From Brachionus manjavacas (taxonomy: Eukaryota; Rotifera; Eurotatoria; Ploima; Brachionidae): a stretch of DNA of 64,000 nucleotides. Both the position numbers and the translations under genes were made by a program. A model generated the notes under the pieces. That model saw only the letters and a program-made list of their open reading frames with translations, had not been told where the DNA came from and ran no database searches. Position 1 is the first letter of the stretch. Every line of letters begins with the position of its first letter. Positions 45,101 to 57,300 of the stretch are shown here, one piece after another. Where the stretch lies: the NCBI GenBank assembly GCA_019054805.1, contig JAHQIY010000022.1:1-64000 (forward strand). The letters run 5' to 3'.

Positions 45101-48087
45101 CAATCTATTCTTGAATTAATTAATTTGATAACATGACACATTTTTCTGTCAAATCCATCATGTCTAATTAATTTCTAATTTTACATGCATTTTTTAAATT
45201 GAAAATTTTGCCAAAAATATTTTACTAAACCGTAATCTCTTATTCATAATTGCGCAATTTTAACCAAATATCGTCATATATACATGTAAGTGAAAATGAA
45301 ATTCAAAAAAAATTTTAATCACAATAAAAGTATTTTTGAATAAAATACACATTTAATCCAACTTTTTTTATTCAATTTCATTTAAATTATTTAAAATTTA
45401 TATAAAGATAAAAATTATCTTGATAATTCACTTTCTAAGGTTTATTAAGTAAAAATTATTTTCAAGATTAGGATCATCAAAATTAAATTCTATTAAAAAA
45501 TTTTATAGTAGAAATTAAGGCTAAAATATGCGTATTCTTCTTCCCCATTCTTTTTTTTCTTGAATCAGTATAAAAATAAGGGCTCCTTATCAAGTGATGT
45601 GTATTATTCCACCTTTAAGGATTTATCAATAAAAATATTCTTGATTTCGTGTCAGAAAATTTAATAATAAAAATATGAAAGAAAACATTTTTTTTGAATT
45701 AATTACTTAAAGACTTAATTTATTAAAAAATAAAAAATACAATTATATAATTATGAACAAGAGTTTACAGTATGAGCATTAATCTTGATTAAAAACATTC
45801 CCAAAAAATACTTTTTCAAAACTTCTCCCATTTTAAAGGTTAAATTAATAATCAAAGAAATTAATAACAGGTAAGACCTGTTTTTAAGTCACAAGTTTAT
45901 TCTCTTCTTCGGCAGGAAAGGAAAAAAATAAATTGATAATTGACTTAAAAAATTCACCTAAGACTAGGACTTAAAAACAAGTCTGACCAGGTATTAAATT
46001 TTTTGATTATTTATTTAACCTTTAAAATAAGGGTAGTTGTGAGAAAATTTTTTTAACTGATCATAATATCATAATATAATATTTTACCTCAAAAAAATAA
46101 TTATCTGTGAATACCTAATACCAGTAAGCAACAAAATTGAAAAGATCCGAATTTCGATTATATTTGTTTGATCTATATTAATGGAAAAATCACTAATTTT
46201 TTTAAGTTAAGCTTTTATTTCAAAGGGTTATTAAAATTGTTTTAATGTAAAAAAAATTTATTTTTTTTGAAAATTTTTATTCTGAATCAAATAATGTATT
46301 ATCCTGAGTTTAGGATAAAATATCTGTCCTAAATTTTCAATTTTTCTAATCATAAAGATAGATCCCTCCAAAGTCTTCCAAATTAAGAGAAAGAAAAACT
46401 GTGTTACATTGATTTGAGTAAAACTAGCCAAAATTACAAAAAATCAAAACAGTACTTTTCTATAATTTAATTAAAAAAATTAATTATTTCTTTTTTTATA
46501 TTAAAATGATAATTTTTAAAAATAAATTTTATAACCTTTTGAAATAAAAATTTGTTAAACAAACCAATTTTTTCAAACCACGCTTCATACCAATTTTTAA
46601 ATATAAATAAATAATTAGACAAAAAATTTGGGACCCTATTTCAATACAAAACTGAACTAAACTAAAATGATAGAATTTTTTTATCATTATTTTTAAAGGA
46701 ATTATTGTCTTTTTTCTTATAGTAAATAAAACAATGAAAAAATAATGCTAAATATTACAAAAAATTACACCATTTTAAAGAAATGTATACTACACTAAAA
46801 AATATATAAAAAAAGCATATTTTAGAATTTTTACTTTGTACCAAAATTTACCAGATTTCCAGTAATTTTAGGTAAAATTACACAATTTGATTTAAATTTT
46901 AGTAAAAACAGAAAATCGTAGCATTTGTGTTTAAAAAAATCAAGATAGCTACCAATGCTGATTTTTTTTTCCAATATTCAATTTCGTAAAAAATGGGCTG
47001 AATTAGGCGACTAAAAAAATCCTGCTGTTCTCTTATCCACTGCAATATCTGGGAAAGATACCATTCCGGCTAAATATTGAATGAAAAAATGATTTTAAAA
47101 AAAATATTTACCATGTAATTGTCATACTTTATTAATATCATTTGTTTTTCGATTTGTAAAAAAGTGAAATTTAAATCTTTTTTCAAAAGGCTTAATCAAT
47201 GTGTCGACCACGCTATTTTCACTGCAAAGACTTTCTTGTTCTTCTTCAAAAAAAGGCACATCAATAATAAGTAAATGGTAAATGTGATCGTGAATTTTTT
47301 TTCTCAGATTTTCTAAATTTTCTGCCCGATTAACTTCCAATGTTTCATGAGGATAATTTAATTTCTGTAAGTTTGCATCGAGCTCACCGGTCAAAATTTC
47401 CCTCAATTGCCTTTGTATAAAAGCTAATAACTCGAGCATATATGACCTCAAATTGGTGCACCGGGTTTCAATTAAAGATTTTGAAAACGCTTTCAATTCT
47501 TGATAACTTAAAACCAAATTTTTTAGAACTTCGGCTTGCTCAATGTGTAAGCTAATTTCTTGGTCGGTATTGCCAGACTGCTTTTTTCTGGAATTTTCAA
47601 CAATCCGCTTTTTTTCACTGATTGAATTGTACTTTTGCAGTTTTTTTTCTATTTCAAGTTTATTATTTTCCAAAGTAATCAAAGTCGAAAAATAGTCACG
47701 CTCACGATTTAGACTTAAAGACTTCAATATAAATTGCTTCAATGAACCATTTGTTAGATAATCGTCTTTGTTGGATTCAATGGCCAATTTGAAGTCGTTA
47801 ATTGAGTGTCGTATTTGTTGTTCTTTTTTTTTGATATGGTCCAACTTTTGGCTGAGTGATCTTATTCTGGAACAAAAGTGCAAAAATTCATTTTGGTCAG
47901 GTGTAGAAAATTGACTTGGCAAACTAACTACTATGTTATCTTTGAGCCCATTTATCTTTTTGTTTAATTTGAAGCTTATTTCTCTAAACTTATCGTGGTC
48001 AAATAGCAAGTTTTGGTCGACATCTATTAAACCATTTATTTTATCCACTGTGTCAGGTGAAATTGTTTCAATTTGCATCAAGCTCAT
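39188..48087 (-). CDS. RINT1: RINT1, NRZ tethering complex subunit
   Basis: Five exons join in phase: 48087-47128, 47069-46953, 43833-43186, 40074-39473 and 39422-39188. They encode 853 residues (human 792). RINT1/Tip20 works with ZW10 and NBAS at the ER to capture COPI vesicles. The human protein also binds RAD50. Residues of about 60-200 are coiled coil. The TIP domain starts at about 305 (LIKPFEKRFKFHF, TNRKTND) and runs on through PEWYLSQILQWI in exon 2. It continues with LVKEKLDTDI, LSLEKQIWQKY, YFKLPYPSKQLRFVSLQ and LGVLNTVNYIIKVLDEW in exon 3, then YKHEKWMSMPLVSELY and FNEGGIHQLDYDISKYL in exon 4. Exon 5 has GPAILLKGLIEKA and SRKILSLRSDLN. I start at the first ATG (MSLMQIE); a TTG-initiated extension exists. 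The 57-bp and 50-bp introns contrast with two introns of about 3.1 kb packed with transposons. Confidence 0.95.
40212..41512 (+). mobile_element. Jockey/I-like LINE remnant in RINT1 intron 3, antisense
   Basis: The plus strand begins in the RT thumb (KMKVSIEKSCFMIF-like, 40225-40265; MLDSRLTF at 40345). A 532-bp TIR element interrupts it. It resumes with DLKERYNSRLNIIKYLSN at 40930, SILDYSFSCLDSFSEN-like sequence at 41040-41090, MHHEATFSLKLPAVSDRIFE-like sequence at 41155-41215, and a LINE tail motif (GTAGCTTTAGCTCG) at 41482-41500. It has stops throughout. Same family as 56868-57620. Confidence 0.85.
40376..40907. mobile_element. 532-bp TIR element inserted in LINE
   Basis: Both ends carry the same inverted terminus: CATTGTGAATTTCCATACAA at the left and its inverted counterpart ending GAAAATTCATAATG at the right. 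It splits the LINE frame between DSRLTFCN and DLKERYNS. Half of it occurs inverted at 30215-30425. It has no ORF, so it is a non-autonomous DNA element. No target duplication could be fixed with confidence, so the superfamily stays open. Confidence 0.82.
42178..42914. mobile_element. Foldback element with about 240-bp arms
   Basis: The left arm (42178-42415) and right arm (42668-42914) are near-perfect inverted copies. Shared tracts include GGTGTATTTTTCCGTCTTTT, ACAAGTTTGAAAAAGCAT and AGGATATTTAGTTTTTATTG. About 250 bp of AT-rich sequence lies between them. There is no ORF. It sits in RINT1 intron 3. Confidence 0.85.
42961..43082. repeat. 61-bp tandem duplication
   Basis: A 61-bp unit beginning GTTATTTTCTGATATTTTTT occurs twice in a row (42961 and 43022), with no visible difference until the last bases. 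It is a recent local duplication about 100 bp inside RINT1 intron 3. Confidence 0.92.
44088..44369 (-). mobile_element. tRNA-derived SINE
   Basis: On the minus strand the element starts near 44369 with a tRNA-like head. It has A box TAGCCGAATGG (44358-44348) and B box GGTTCAAAACC (44314-44304) at proper spacing, and a GGG/CCC T-stem. The acceptor and anticodon stems no longer pair, so it is not a tRNA gene. A body of about 190 bp with no coding frame follows, much less AT-rich than the intron around it, and then an A-rich end near 44050-44090. Such elements are transcribed by RNA polymerase III and moved by LINE machinery. It lies in RINT1 intron 2. Confidence 0.72.
45789..46062. mobile_element. 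Small TIR element (MITE-like)
   Basis: The inverted arms match over about 65 bp: TTTTAAAGGTTAAATTAATAATC...TGTTTTTAAGTC at 45831-45893, and its reverse complement at about 45970-46029. Weaker matching continues outward. The inner arm motif CAGACTTGTTTTTAAGTC recurs at 58940-58957. No coding capacity. Confidence 0.78.
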
Positions 48088-49150
48088 TGTCAAATATGTT
48101 ACACGAAGCAAGTTTTTTTTTAAATAAAGATTAAAATTTTTTTAAATTTGCTAAGTTTATAATATTGTCTTTTTTATCCTAAATTATTACAAAATTAATT
48201 TTCCAATTTTTTAATAATTTAGTCATGTTATTTAGAAATCGTCAACTGAAAAAATATACGAAAATTTTAAAAACACATTATAAATAATTAATTAGATCAT
48301 TAACTTCATACAACTTTTGAATTTTGTCATGATCTAATGTTGAATTAAGAAATGGCAAGTACTAAGGTTCGAAAAACTATTTAACCATCTAAATCAAAAA
48401 TTTGTTCGAACCCCTCAAAAATTCAAAAATAAAATTAATTTAAATTTTCAAATTGGACAGTTTAATAACGAAATATTTTATTTAAACAAACAAATTTAAA
48501 AAAAATAAGTTATGGATTAAAAAAAGAATATATTTTGGTATATCAATGCAAAATTTTACTCAATCTATTAAGTGTTGATTAAACTAAAAATGTTCCTATT
48601 AATAGCGGACTTTTTAAAATTTTTTTTTATTTTTTTATTGATTATGAGGCTTGTATTAATAAATAACAAAATTGGGTGACCAAAAATGGTTGTCCGAAAT
48701 AAATTTATCATGATTTAATATAGATAAAATTTTGGAAATTTTACACGAAATAAACATTTTAATCTTTTTTTAAATTTTTTTGTTTTGCATGAAAAATCCT
48801 CATTATCTTCCGGGATATCGCTTAGCTGTAATTTAATGCACAATATTTTTTAGCTGTTCAGGGTCAGTTTAAGTTAATTTTTGTTCCTCATTTTCTGTAC
48901 ACCTTTTTGCCAGCTATTGACTGTTTCTTGAATGTTTTTCCAACAAATTTAAATTTAAGACTCTTTAAAAATGAAATTACTATTAAAACTGAGAATAAAT
49001 TTTGAATAGGGAATTTTTAAAACAAAATATTTATTCAAAGATAAATTTAAAATTAAAAAACTTTGAACATTGAATTTATCTTAATAATGGGACAAAATTA
49101 CTTAGCTAGAAATAATTTGTGTCAATATTTTTTCATATTTAAAAAACTAT
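48088..49150. other. Spacer between RPIA and RINT1
   Basis: AT-rich, no gene. A dispersed repeat lies at 48672-48795 (GGGTGACCAAAAATGGTTG...CCGAAAT) and is related to 29210-29345. It probably includes the RPIA 3' UTR and the RINT1 promoter. Confidence 0.5.
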
Positions 49151-50490
49151 TTATTCAGATGTTATTTTGGTAACAGTTCCGTCAGAATTTCCAAAATAAG
49201 CCATTTTGGCTAATCCGATAAATAAACCGGTTTCAATAACACCAGGAATTAATTTGATCTCCTGATTGATAGATTTCCAATCATTATCCTTGTTGGTATC
49301 AAAAGTCCAATCTAAAATAAAATTTCCATTATCTGTTATCACAGGTCCGGCTTTTCCAAGTCCAGGACCTGAAAATTCTCTCAAAATCGCACTGCCTTCA
49401 TACAACTTTTGAATTCTGTCTTGAACTAATCTATACGCTGAAGGTAAAACTTCAATCGGAACACCTTTAGACCAATTTTGACCCAATTTAGTCGAGTTTT
49501 TTCGAAAATCTGCAATTACAATAAATTTTTTCGCACAAAATGCGATTAATTTTTCTTGTAAATGACAACCACCACCGCCTTTAATGCATGTTAAATCTTT
49601 GTCTACTTCGTCGGCACCATCAATTGTTACATCAATCTAAATAACTTAAATTTAGTTTATTTTGACAAAAAAATCAGTTGACATCGCAAATTTTTGAACA
49701 AAAATCAAATTTTTTTTCAAAAAAATTTCAGCAATTATTTTGTCGACTTCTGCAAATAATTCTTGTAATTTCCTTGGGTTATAATGTGTGTGCATTGTTT
49801 CAGAATTTTCTGCAAAAGTTAAATTACCGAACCAATTTATAGTAAAATTTAATTGAGTTTTTTTGAATTTTTTTTCTGTTTTTTGCTTGATGTCGATCAT
49901 TACAGTGGTAAATGTTTCCAGATCGGCTATTTTTAATTTATACTTTGCCAAAAGTTGCTTCGCCTGGAAGGAAGAAGGGATACAATAAATATCCAAATTT
50001 TCTTGGTTAACTCTTTGAGCTAAAATATAAATAATAAAAAAGTAAGTGATTATTTTTATAAAGCTAATACCTAGGCGCTCAACAGCATACACTATTGTCG
50101 AACCACTTCCAATTCCAATAATTTTTGTTGTCTAAATTAAATAATATTGATTAAATTTTGAGTTGAGATTTAAAAAAAATTTTTCATTCATGCCAAAATG
50201 TCATTCACCATTTCTTTGATTAATTTTGATGAAAGAAGCTTTGTAAGATTTATTCCAATTACGTAAAAATTGAATAAATTTTAAAATTTAAAAAAATTGA
50301 ACTATTAATCATTTCATCTGGATTCTTACATTATAAAGTGAGACTACTTTCGGTAATTTTAAATTTATTTCAAAATATTTTAAAGAAAAAACATTGAACT
50401 CACATGATCAATATTTTCATCGACCGCTCTCTGTGCAGAATTTTGTTTGCCTTTTTCAACTAAATTAAAATCTGAAGTTTGTGAACTCAT
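49151..50490 (-). CDS. RPIA: Ribose-5-phosphate isomerase A
   Basis: Four exons (50490-50404, 50131-50071, 50019-49904 and 49636-49151) join in phase to give 249 residues, the full catalytic core. RPIA interconverts ribose-5-phosphate and ribulose-5-phosphate in the non-oxidative pentose phosphate pathway, in the cytosol. The phosphate loop GIGSGST lies at 35-41. [12 protein letters not shown] follows. The catalytic block IDGADEVD at 93-100 supplies the two Asp residues (94 and 97), KGGGG at 107-111 supplies the Lys, and the Glu is at 116. [41 protein letters not shown] and [12 protein letters not shown] complete the family pattern. I start at the ATG of MSSQTSD; codons upstream in the same frame lack similarity to the family. 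Confidence 0.96.
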
Positions 50491-50935
50491 TTTATCAGAT
50501 AAATATTTTTGTGTTTTTTTTGAAATAGTTTTTAATTCAATATTTGAAAATAATTTTACAAAATTTGATAAAACAAAAATCATTTCTAATGCGCTGATTC
50601 TCAAAATCATTTGAAAATAATGCTTTTGTATATGAATTAAATATTTTTTTTGCATTAATTTTTCAAAATTCTAATACACATTCAAACTAACAAAGATTTA
50701 AAGTTTATTTAAGTTTAGTATTTATCTCAAAATTTATTAATTTAACTTCATTAATAAATGAAAATTGGATTATTATTACGGTGAGTTATTTAAGGTTTAA
50801 GTTTCTAATGACTTTTATAAGAGATGTACTTCCTCAATTGCTAAAATATCAGCTAAATTTTTAATAAAAATTTTCAAAAAATTAATCAAATTAAATTAAT
50901 TAACTACTATTAATCAACAGTTTAACCTCAAGTGT

Positions 50936-52475
50936 AAATCTTTTAACAGGCAGTATTTACAGGCCACCAAATTTTAAAGACAATGAAAGCTTAATTTAAA
51001 ACTTTAAAAAGAGCTAGTGTGTACCTGACTAATTTTCTTTTTTTTCAAAATAACGATGAAGAATTTGGCAACATTTTAGATTTAGTCATTACTGAATCAA
51101 ATTCAAATTCAAATCAAATTCTACTTGTTATTCTTTTATCCCAGTTTGTCAGCCAAGTAAAATAAAATAGTTTTCACCAGGAGGAGTCTAATGAAATAAA
51201 ATCTGGTATAAAAGCTAAATATTCAACATGGCAAGCTTTTATAGAAAATTGGTTGAAATGCCCAAAAAAAAGGAATTCATAAAAAAACTAAACAGAAGGC
51301 TGAGAAGTTGGTAAAAGAGGGTGTTATAAATATGAATTATTTATTACTCAAAGAGCAAAAAATAATCCGAAAGAATTTACAAATAGGTTTATAGTAAATA
51401 AGGAAACAAATCGTCAGTTCCCTATCGTTCCATTTATATTTTATACTGCTTCTTTATAAATTATCAGCTTATGGATTTGTAGGAGAAATATTAAATTGGG
51501 TAAGAAGTGGAAGAAAGCAAATAATTATACTTGGTAGCGCAGAATCGGAATGGCTTGATGTTACAATTGGTGTTCCACATGGCTAAGTGCTTAGGGCCTC
51601 TCTTATTTTTTATTTTTACAAACGATTTGTCTGAAGTTAAAAACAATTAATATGCTGACGATATGAAATGATTGCAGCGATAACCCACTTTCTGATAATT
51701 AAGCTTTACAAGATATAGATTACGTTTCAAGCTAGGCCATTACGTGGGCTACTGTTTTAAACTTAAGGAAATGCAAGGTAAAGCATATTGGAAATAAAAA
51801 TCATCAGTTTGACTGCACAATTTTTAATAAACACGGAACAGAAGAATTAGAGAAAGATTCGGTGTCTTTTTTAAAAAAATCTAAAATTGAGTGCGTATGT
51901 TAGCTTCTCTTCTCACTGAGTGAACAGAGTTTTTGGGAATGATTGGGAAAAATTTTTAATCTATGGATAGCAATTTATTTATGTTACTTTATAAATCATT
52001 TGATGGACCTCTTATAGAATATGGAGTTAGTGTTTGGAATCCATACTTGGAAAGAGATAAATAGGAACTTCAAAATTACAAAAACTTAGATGATACCAAA
52101 CTTAAAAAACTTTGAGTATGAAGAGAGATTGAGCAGAATTAAATTCACGTCACTGGATACTAGAAGAATAAGAGGCGATTTAATAAAAATATTTAAAATT
52201 ATCACTAATCAAGAATCTATCAGGTTTAAAAGTTGAATTAGAAATGCTGAAAGAAATAATTACAAGCTCAGAGGCCAAACTATGATGCTTAAAACAGAAT
52301 TTATCAAAAATTGTCCATCGCGTTTTAAGTTTATCACAAATAGGGTTGTAAATTACTGGAACCGATTACCAAAGAGTCGTTGAAGTAATTTTATGGCTGA
52401 AAGTACTGTTTCATCAAATAGAAGTAACCAAGAATAGAAGAAACTTGCTAGTATTTGAGTCAAAAATTTTCTTTG
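50936..52475 (+). mobile_element. CR1-like LINE remnant
   Basis: The plus strand shows the end of the endonuclease (IYRPPNFKDNESL, then DEEFGNILDLVITESN at 51060-51105). The RT follows with GVP.G at 51570, PLLF.IFTNDLSEVKNN at 51600-51645 and a YADD box at 51652-51663. The ORF2 C-terminus gives EYGVSVWNPYLERD at 52018-52060, EERLSRIKFTSLDTRRI at 52120-52170 and NRVVNYWNRLPKSR at 52340-52380. Frameshifts and stops are frequent. No tail is preserved. Older than the copy at 5079-9823, judging by damage. Confidence 0.88.
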
Positions 52476-54381
52476 TTTGAGAAGTTCTTCAAAAAAATGT
52501 GTCTCGTTTAAAAGAAAATTCGTCAGTCATTTCTCGTGTAAAACTTATTTTTTCTTGTTTCTAATAGTAGAAAAAAATGGGTTAATTTCTTTTATTTGAG
52601 TGACTTTTTTTAGAGTAAAAACATTTCGATTAGAAGAAACACTTTGATGACCGAACTTTCTTATATTTAATGAAATACGGTAATTGGTAATTTTAAAAAT
52701 AGATTTTCCAAACTATCATCTATTATCGATTTTTTCCAAAAAAAAAAACTTTTTGTTTTTTTTCGCATTTTTATTTTACAATCAAAGTAATTAATAACGT
52801 AAAATTACGTAAAAACACAAATTTCAAATCATTATTGCAAAATAAAAATTTCTTTAACTCATTCCAAACCATTTCAAATTTAATAATATCTTAGATGAGG
52901 AGAAATGCCTGAGTTACATCAAGCACCTTAAAAAGGTAAAAAAAAAAACCTGTTTGATAAAATATTGATAAAATAATTTTATAAAGGTTAATTTTTTGAT
53001 AAAGGTATCACCTAAAGTGATCGAGAAAAACGGAGATTGCTCAAATCATCAATTTTTTTAATTTAAATTTTATCAAATAAAAAATTCTTACTATTTTTTA
53101 CTATTTCAGAAAAAAGATTTTTACGTAAATTTACGTTAAAAAATTAAAATTTGGAAAATTATTTTTTTATTAAAATATCAATGGTTTTTTAAATTGTTTA
53201 AATTTCTTGAAAAATTATCAAAAATTGGTCAATTTTTTGGCATTTTTGTTTTTGCGTAAATTTACGTAATTTTTCGTAAAAACACAAATATAAAATCACT
53301 ACTGTAATTCTTTCTAATCAATAAAATTTAGTATAAATTTTTTTATCCTTATCGTTTAATATGGAAATTTTGAATTTTCTAGTAATGGTGCATTTTTTAG
53401 CACATTTCTTGTAACATTAGATTAATTTGTTATAGAGTTAACTTATTTACACTTTGGCTTTGACTTGCAATTTCCAGTAAATTGAATTTATCTAAATTGA
53501 ACCTTCTTTGTTCTGCAGGTACACTAGAATTATTGTGGTGGATTGATTACTGGCTTAGTAAAAGATATTAAGGATTAGAGAGAAGAAATAGAGTGATGTC
53601 AAGGTTTGAAACTTCTGAGAGAAGTAAATCAACATGGTCCATAAAGGTTAAACTTCTTAAAAAAAAGAATCGTAGAAAATAAAAATTGCTGAAAAACCAA
53701 AAGCCAGAGACAATCAAACAAGTTAATGTAATTAATAAAATTTAATTAAAAAAATATTATTAGTTGCTTAACAAAAATTAAATAATTTTGATTTTTTGGT
53801 TAACAAAACTCAGCATGTCTGAAAAATTTTTAGCTTCAGTTCTCATCTTATTTTTATTTGTCCTTCTTTAAATTTAAGTTAAAAGATATTTTTTTTTTTT
53901 AATTCAAGGGAAGTGTTACAAAAAAAATTAAAATAAATCTAAATAATTGGATTCGTTTACAATGAGTTTATTATTCCGTATTTTTTTTAAAGAGAATTTT
54001 TAATCATATTTTAAAATGATAATTTTAAACGATAAAACTCATCTGAAATAACGATATGGTAGTTTAAATGTAATAAATTAAAAATTAAAAATGATAAAAA
54101 TATCATTTTAGTTTATGATTTAATTTATCACTTAAATAAATGGATTGGTAATATAATTTTATTGTACCAGATAGATAAAATTTAGGAATTAAACAAAATT
54201 AATTAGATATTTAAAAACTAGATATTATACCATTTTTTCTTTCAAATGTCATAAACTTTGTTTTACAAAAATTTTTTTTTAAACATCTAAAAATATACTT
54301 TATATCGAAATATTTTAAAGGCATCATTTAAAATTTACTTTTCAGATTGCTGTCTTGGCAAAAATCAAGAAATTGAAAAAA
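52476..54381. other. Intergenic, AT-rich, with ACGTAAA-rich repeat
   Basis: Between 52790 and 53330 the words ACGTAAA and TTTACGT recur. The unit ACGTAAAAACACAAAT followed by similar sequence occurs twice in direct orientation (near 52806 and 53273). No gene is seen. The CERS promoter should lie near its 3' end. Confidence 0.5.
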
Positions 54382-57300
54382 ATGAATTTTCTAAAAGAAA
54401 TTCGTGATAATTTTTGGAACAAGAACTTCTGGTTGCCTAAAAATTATGATTGGAATGAAATAATGATATATAATCAATGCGATTTAGCAAATTTAATTCT
54501 TATTCCATTATTAATTGCTCTAGGTCTTTATTTTGTTCGTGTATTTTTTGAAAAGTAAGTTTTCTTTATTGCCCATCTTTTCTTGTAATTCGGACTCAAT
54601 TTATATTTGATAATTTAAAAAATTATGAATTATCTTGATAGATTGAATGAAAGAATTGAACATTCAAAGAGGAAGAAGAGATAGCTTCTTTTCAAAACGT
54701 ATATCTCGACTGAACGGCTCATGTCGGCTTAAGCTAGAATAAAGCAAAAACACTGCGTAGGGGAAAATGAAAACGGCATCAAGTTGGAAAGGATAATCAA
54801 TGAGTTAGACTTTTCAGTAATTAATAACAGGCGTTCTACCTTTAATATTTTTAATAGGAATTTTTTTAGAGTTTCTTGACCTTTTTTTTAGTTTCTTTTT
54901 CATTAATAGACAAAGAAACTTCCTCAATAGTCAAGATGTGACTAGTGACCGTTTCCGAACTGAAGGATATATTTCTAAGGATATTTTAATAAAATGCAAG
55001 CCCACAGCTAAAAGTTTTACTATAAGAAAACAAACTGGCAATTATTCAGCAAGATTTTAAATGCTAATATGATTAATTTAATAAAAATTCACTCACCATA
55101 GATGAGGTGACAATAATATAACAGGAAAAATCATTTCTGCTTCGAATGAAAGTATTCTCTATCAGTCGCAAAAAATCTACAAAACCAGTCTTGCCTCGAA
55201 CATTGTTAGTCTGATAAAAGAACGTAGGGAAGTTAGAAGAAACTTCTAAAAATTAACCAAAATTTGATCTCTTAAAATCTTAGTTAAAAACCTCTTTTAA
55301 AAAATTCTGGAATCGAAATTGGTTTGATTTCATTCAGAAGAGGGAAAAAGCCCATTGACAAGTAAACCTTTCTGGAAAAAAAAATTTAAACAAAAAAAGG
55401 ATCAAATTTAATTTTAAATGATAAGGAATTTAAAAAAATGAAGAAAAGGGAAAATGTTTCGGAGAACTTCTATCTTCAACATTTAGTCCTAATTGATTCT
55501 CATTAAATTGATATTGAGAGAGATAGCGAAATGACTAATTTAAACTCTGAATTTTTCAAATATTTTCAAAGTTTTAATGATCCAATTTGTCCAAATAAAT
55601 TAATTTTGGCTGTAGAAAGATTAAGAGTGAGGCAGCATCAGGACCTAACTAAAAACATAATCTATTGCTAAAAATTTACCAAGAAATTCTTTATGAGACA
55701 CTTCGAGAAGGGAGAGTTTCGGGAAACTAACCTAACCTTTAAGGAAAAAAATAGAGAATCGATAAAAACACAGAAAAATAATTAGAAAAAATTAAAATAG
55801 AGAAAAATCATCATAGAGAATTTACAAAAGAGAGACAAAAATTAGAGAAAATTATAATAGTTTTTAAAGTTGAGCCAGACAAAAAAAAAAGAAAAGATAA
55901 AAAGAAAAATTTTGGATTATAACAAATTTTTTTTAAATTTATTTGTAAATCTGTACCGAGCAAATGTTCCTTCAGAATAAAAATAAAAAAATAATAAATT
56001 TATACTCTATGATATTGACACTTAATTATCTCTATTTTTTTTCTCTTATGAACGTTTACCCTAAAGTTGCCTTTTTTGAAAAAATTTTTTAAAACAAATC
56101 TTATTTAAACTCAATGAGGTCAACTTCTCCAAAAATTTTTCAATGCTCATAATTTGATCAATATAATTTTAACTAGTAAAATTAGAACCTTTATTAATTT
56201 TAAGTGTAACCGTTATTAAAATGACATGTTTTGACTATCTTTATCCCTTTTTTATTTTTCAATTTAATATTCATCTTGATTTCTGATTGATGTTTTTTAA
56301 TTAATACTTTATTTTATTTGTAAGTCTTATTTGTATAATTCCATAAAAAATACAAAACCGTTACCCAGACATTATATAAATATGTGTTTTTGTATAATGT
56401 TTAGTTTTTTGTTTTTAAAAAGTAAAAATTTTATTTACTAATCCATATACTAGGTATAAGCAGATATTTAGTGAATAAAAATTAAAAAATTATTTCTATG
56501 AACCTAAATTGCTAAAAAACACATAAGGGATTTTACGTAAAATTCTGAAAAAAAGGTTTTTAGTTTTAGTTTTTAGTTTTTATTTTTACAAAATTATTCT
56601 GAAAAATAAGTTTTGGCAAATTTAGATTAATTTTTATTGATTTAAATTACAAAAACCGTATCAAGCAGAGTTGGCAAAATTTAAAGTATTAGACTCATAA
56701 TAAATCATCAATATTTAACATGTCAAATATCCGATTCAATCAAAAATATATGCACATCAAGATTTTAATCTAAATACATTAGTGTCTCACTGAAAGTTGT
56801 TAAATTATTTTTAAAAATCTTCTAATCCTTTAAAGCTCTAATATTTAAATTCTTCTTTTCTTTTTTTCTTTAGAAGAGTCTAGAGTCATACACGTTAGTG
56901 AAATAACTGCGGGAGTCCCTCAGGGTTCAGTAATTAGTCCTCTTCTCTTCAGTATTTTTATAAATGATGTCCTAAAACGGAACAAAACAAATAAAGACTA
57001 TTCCCTACTTTTTGCAGATGATCTGGTTACATTTTTTTTAATAAGAAAGGAAACATTGAAAATAAGATTAACAAGTACCTTAAAGAACTAAAAGAATGGC
57101 TTTGCAAATGGAAAATGAAAATTTCAGTTGAAAAGTCTTGTTACATGATATTTTCAAAATGAACAGGAGGAAAAAATGACCTAAACCTTGAAATTCATGG
57201 GAATAAACTCAATAATCAGAAAGAAGTTAAATTTCTCGGCGTTTAGTTTGACTCCGGTTTAACCTTTACTCCAATGGTAGATAAAATAAAAGAACGTTAT

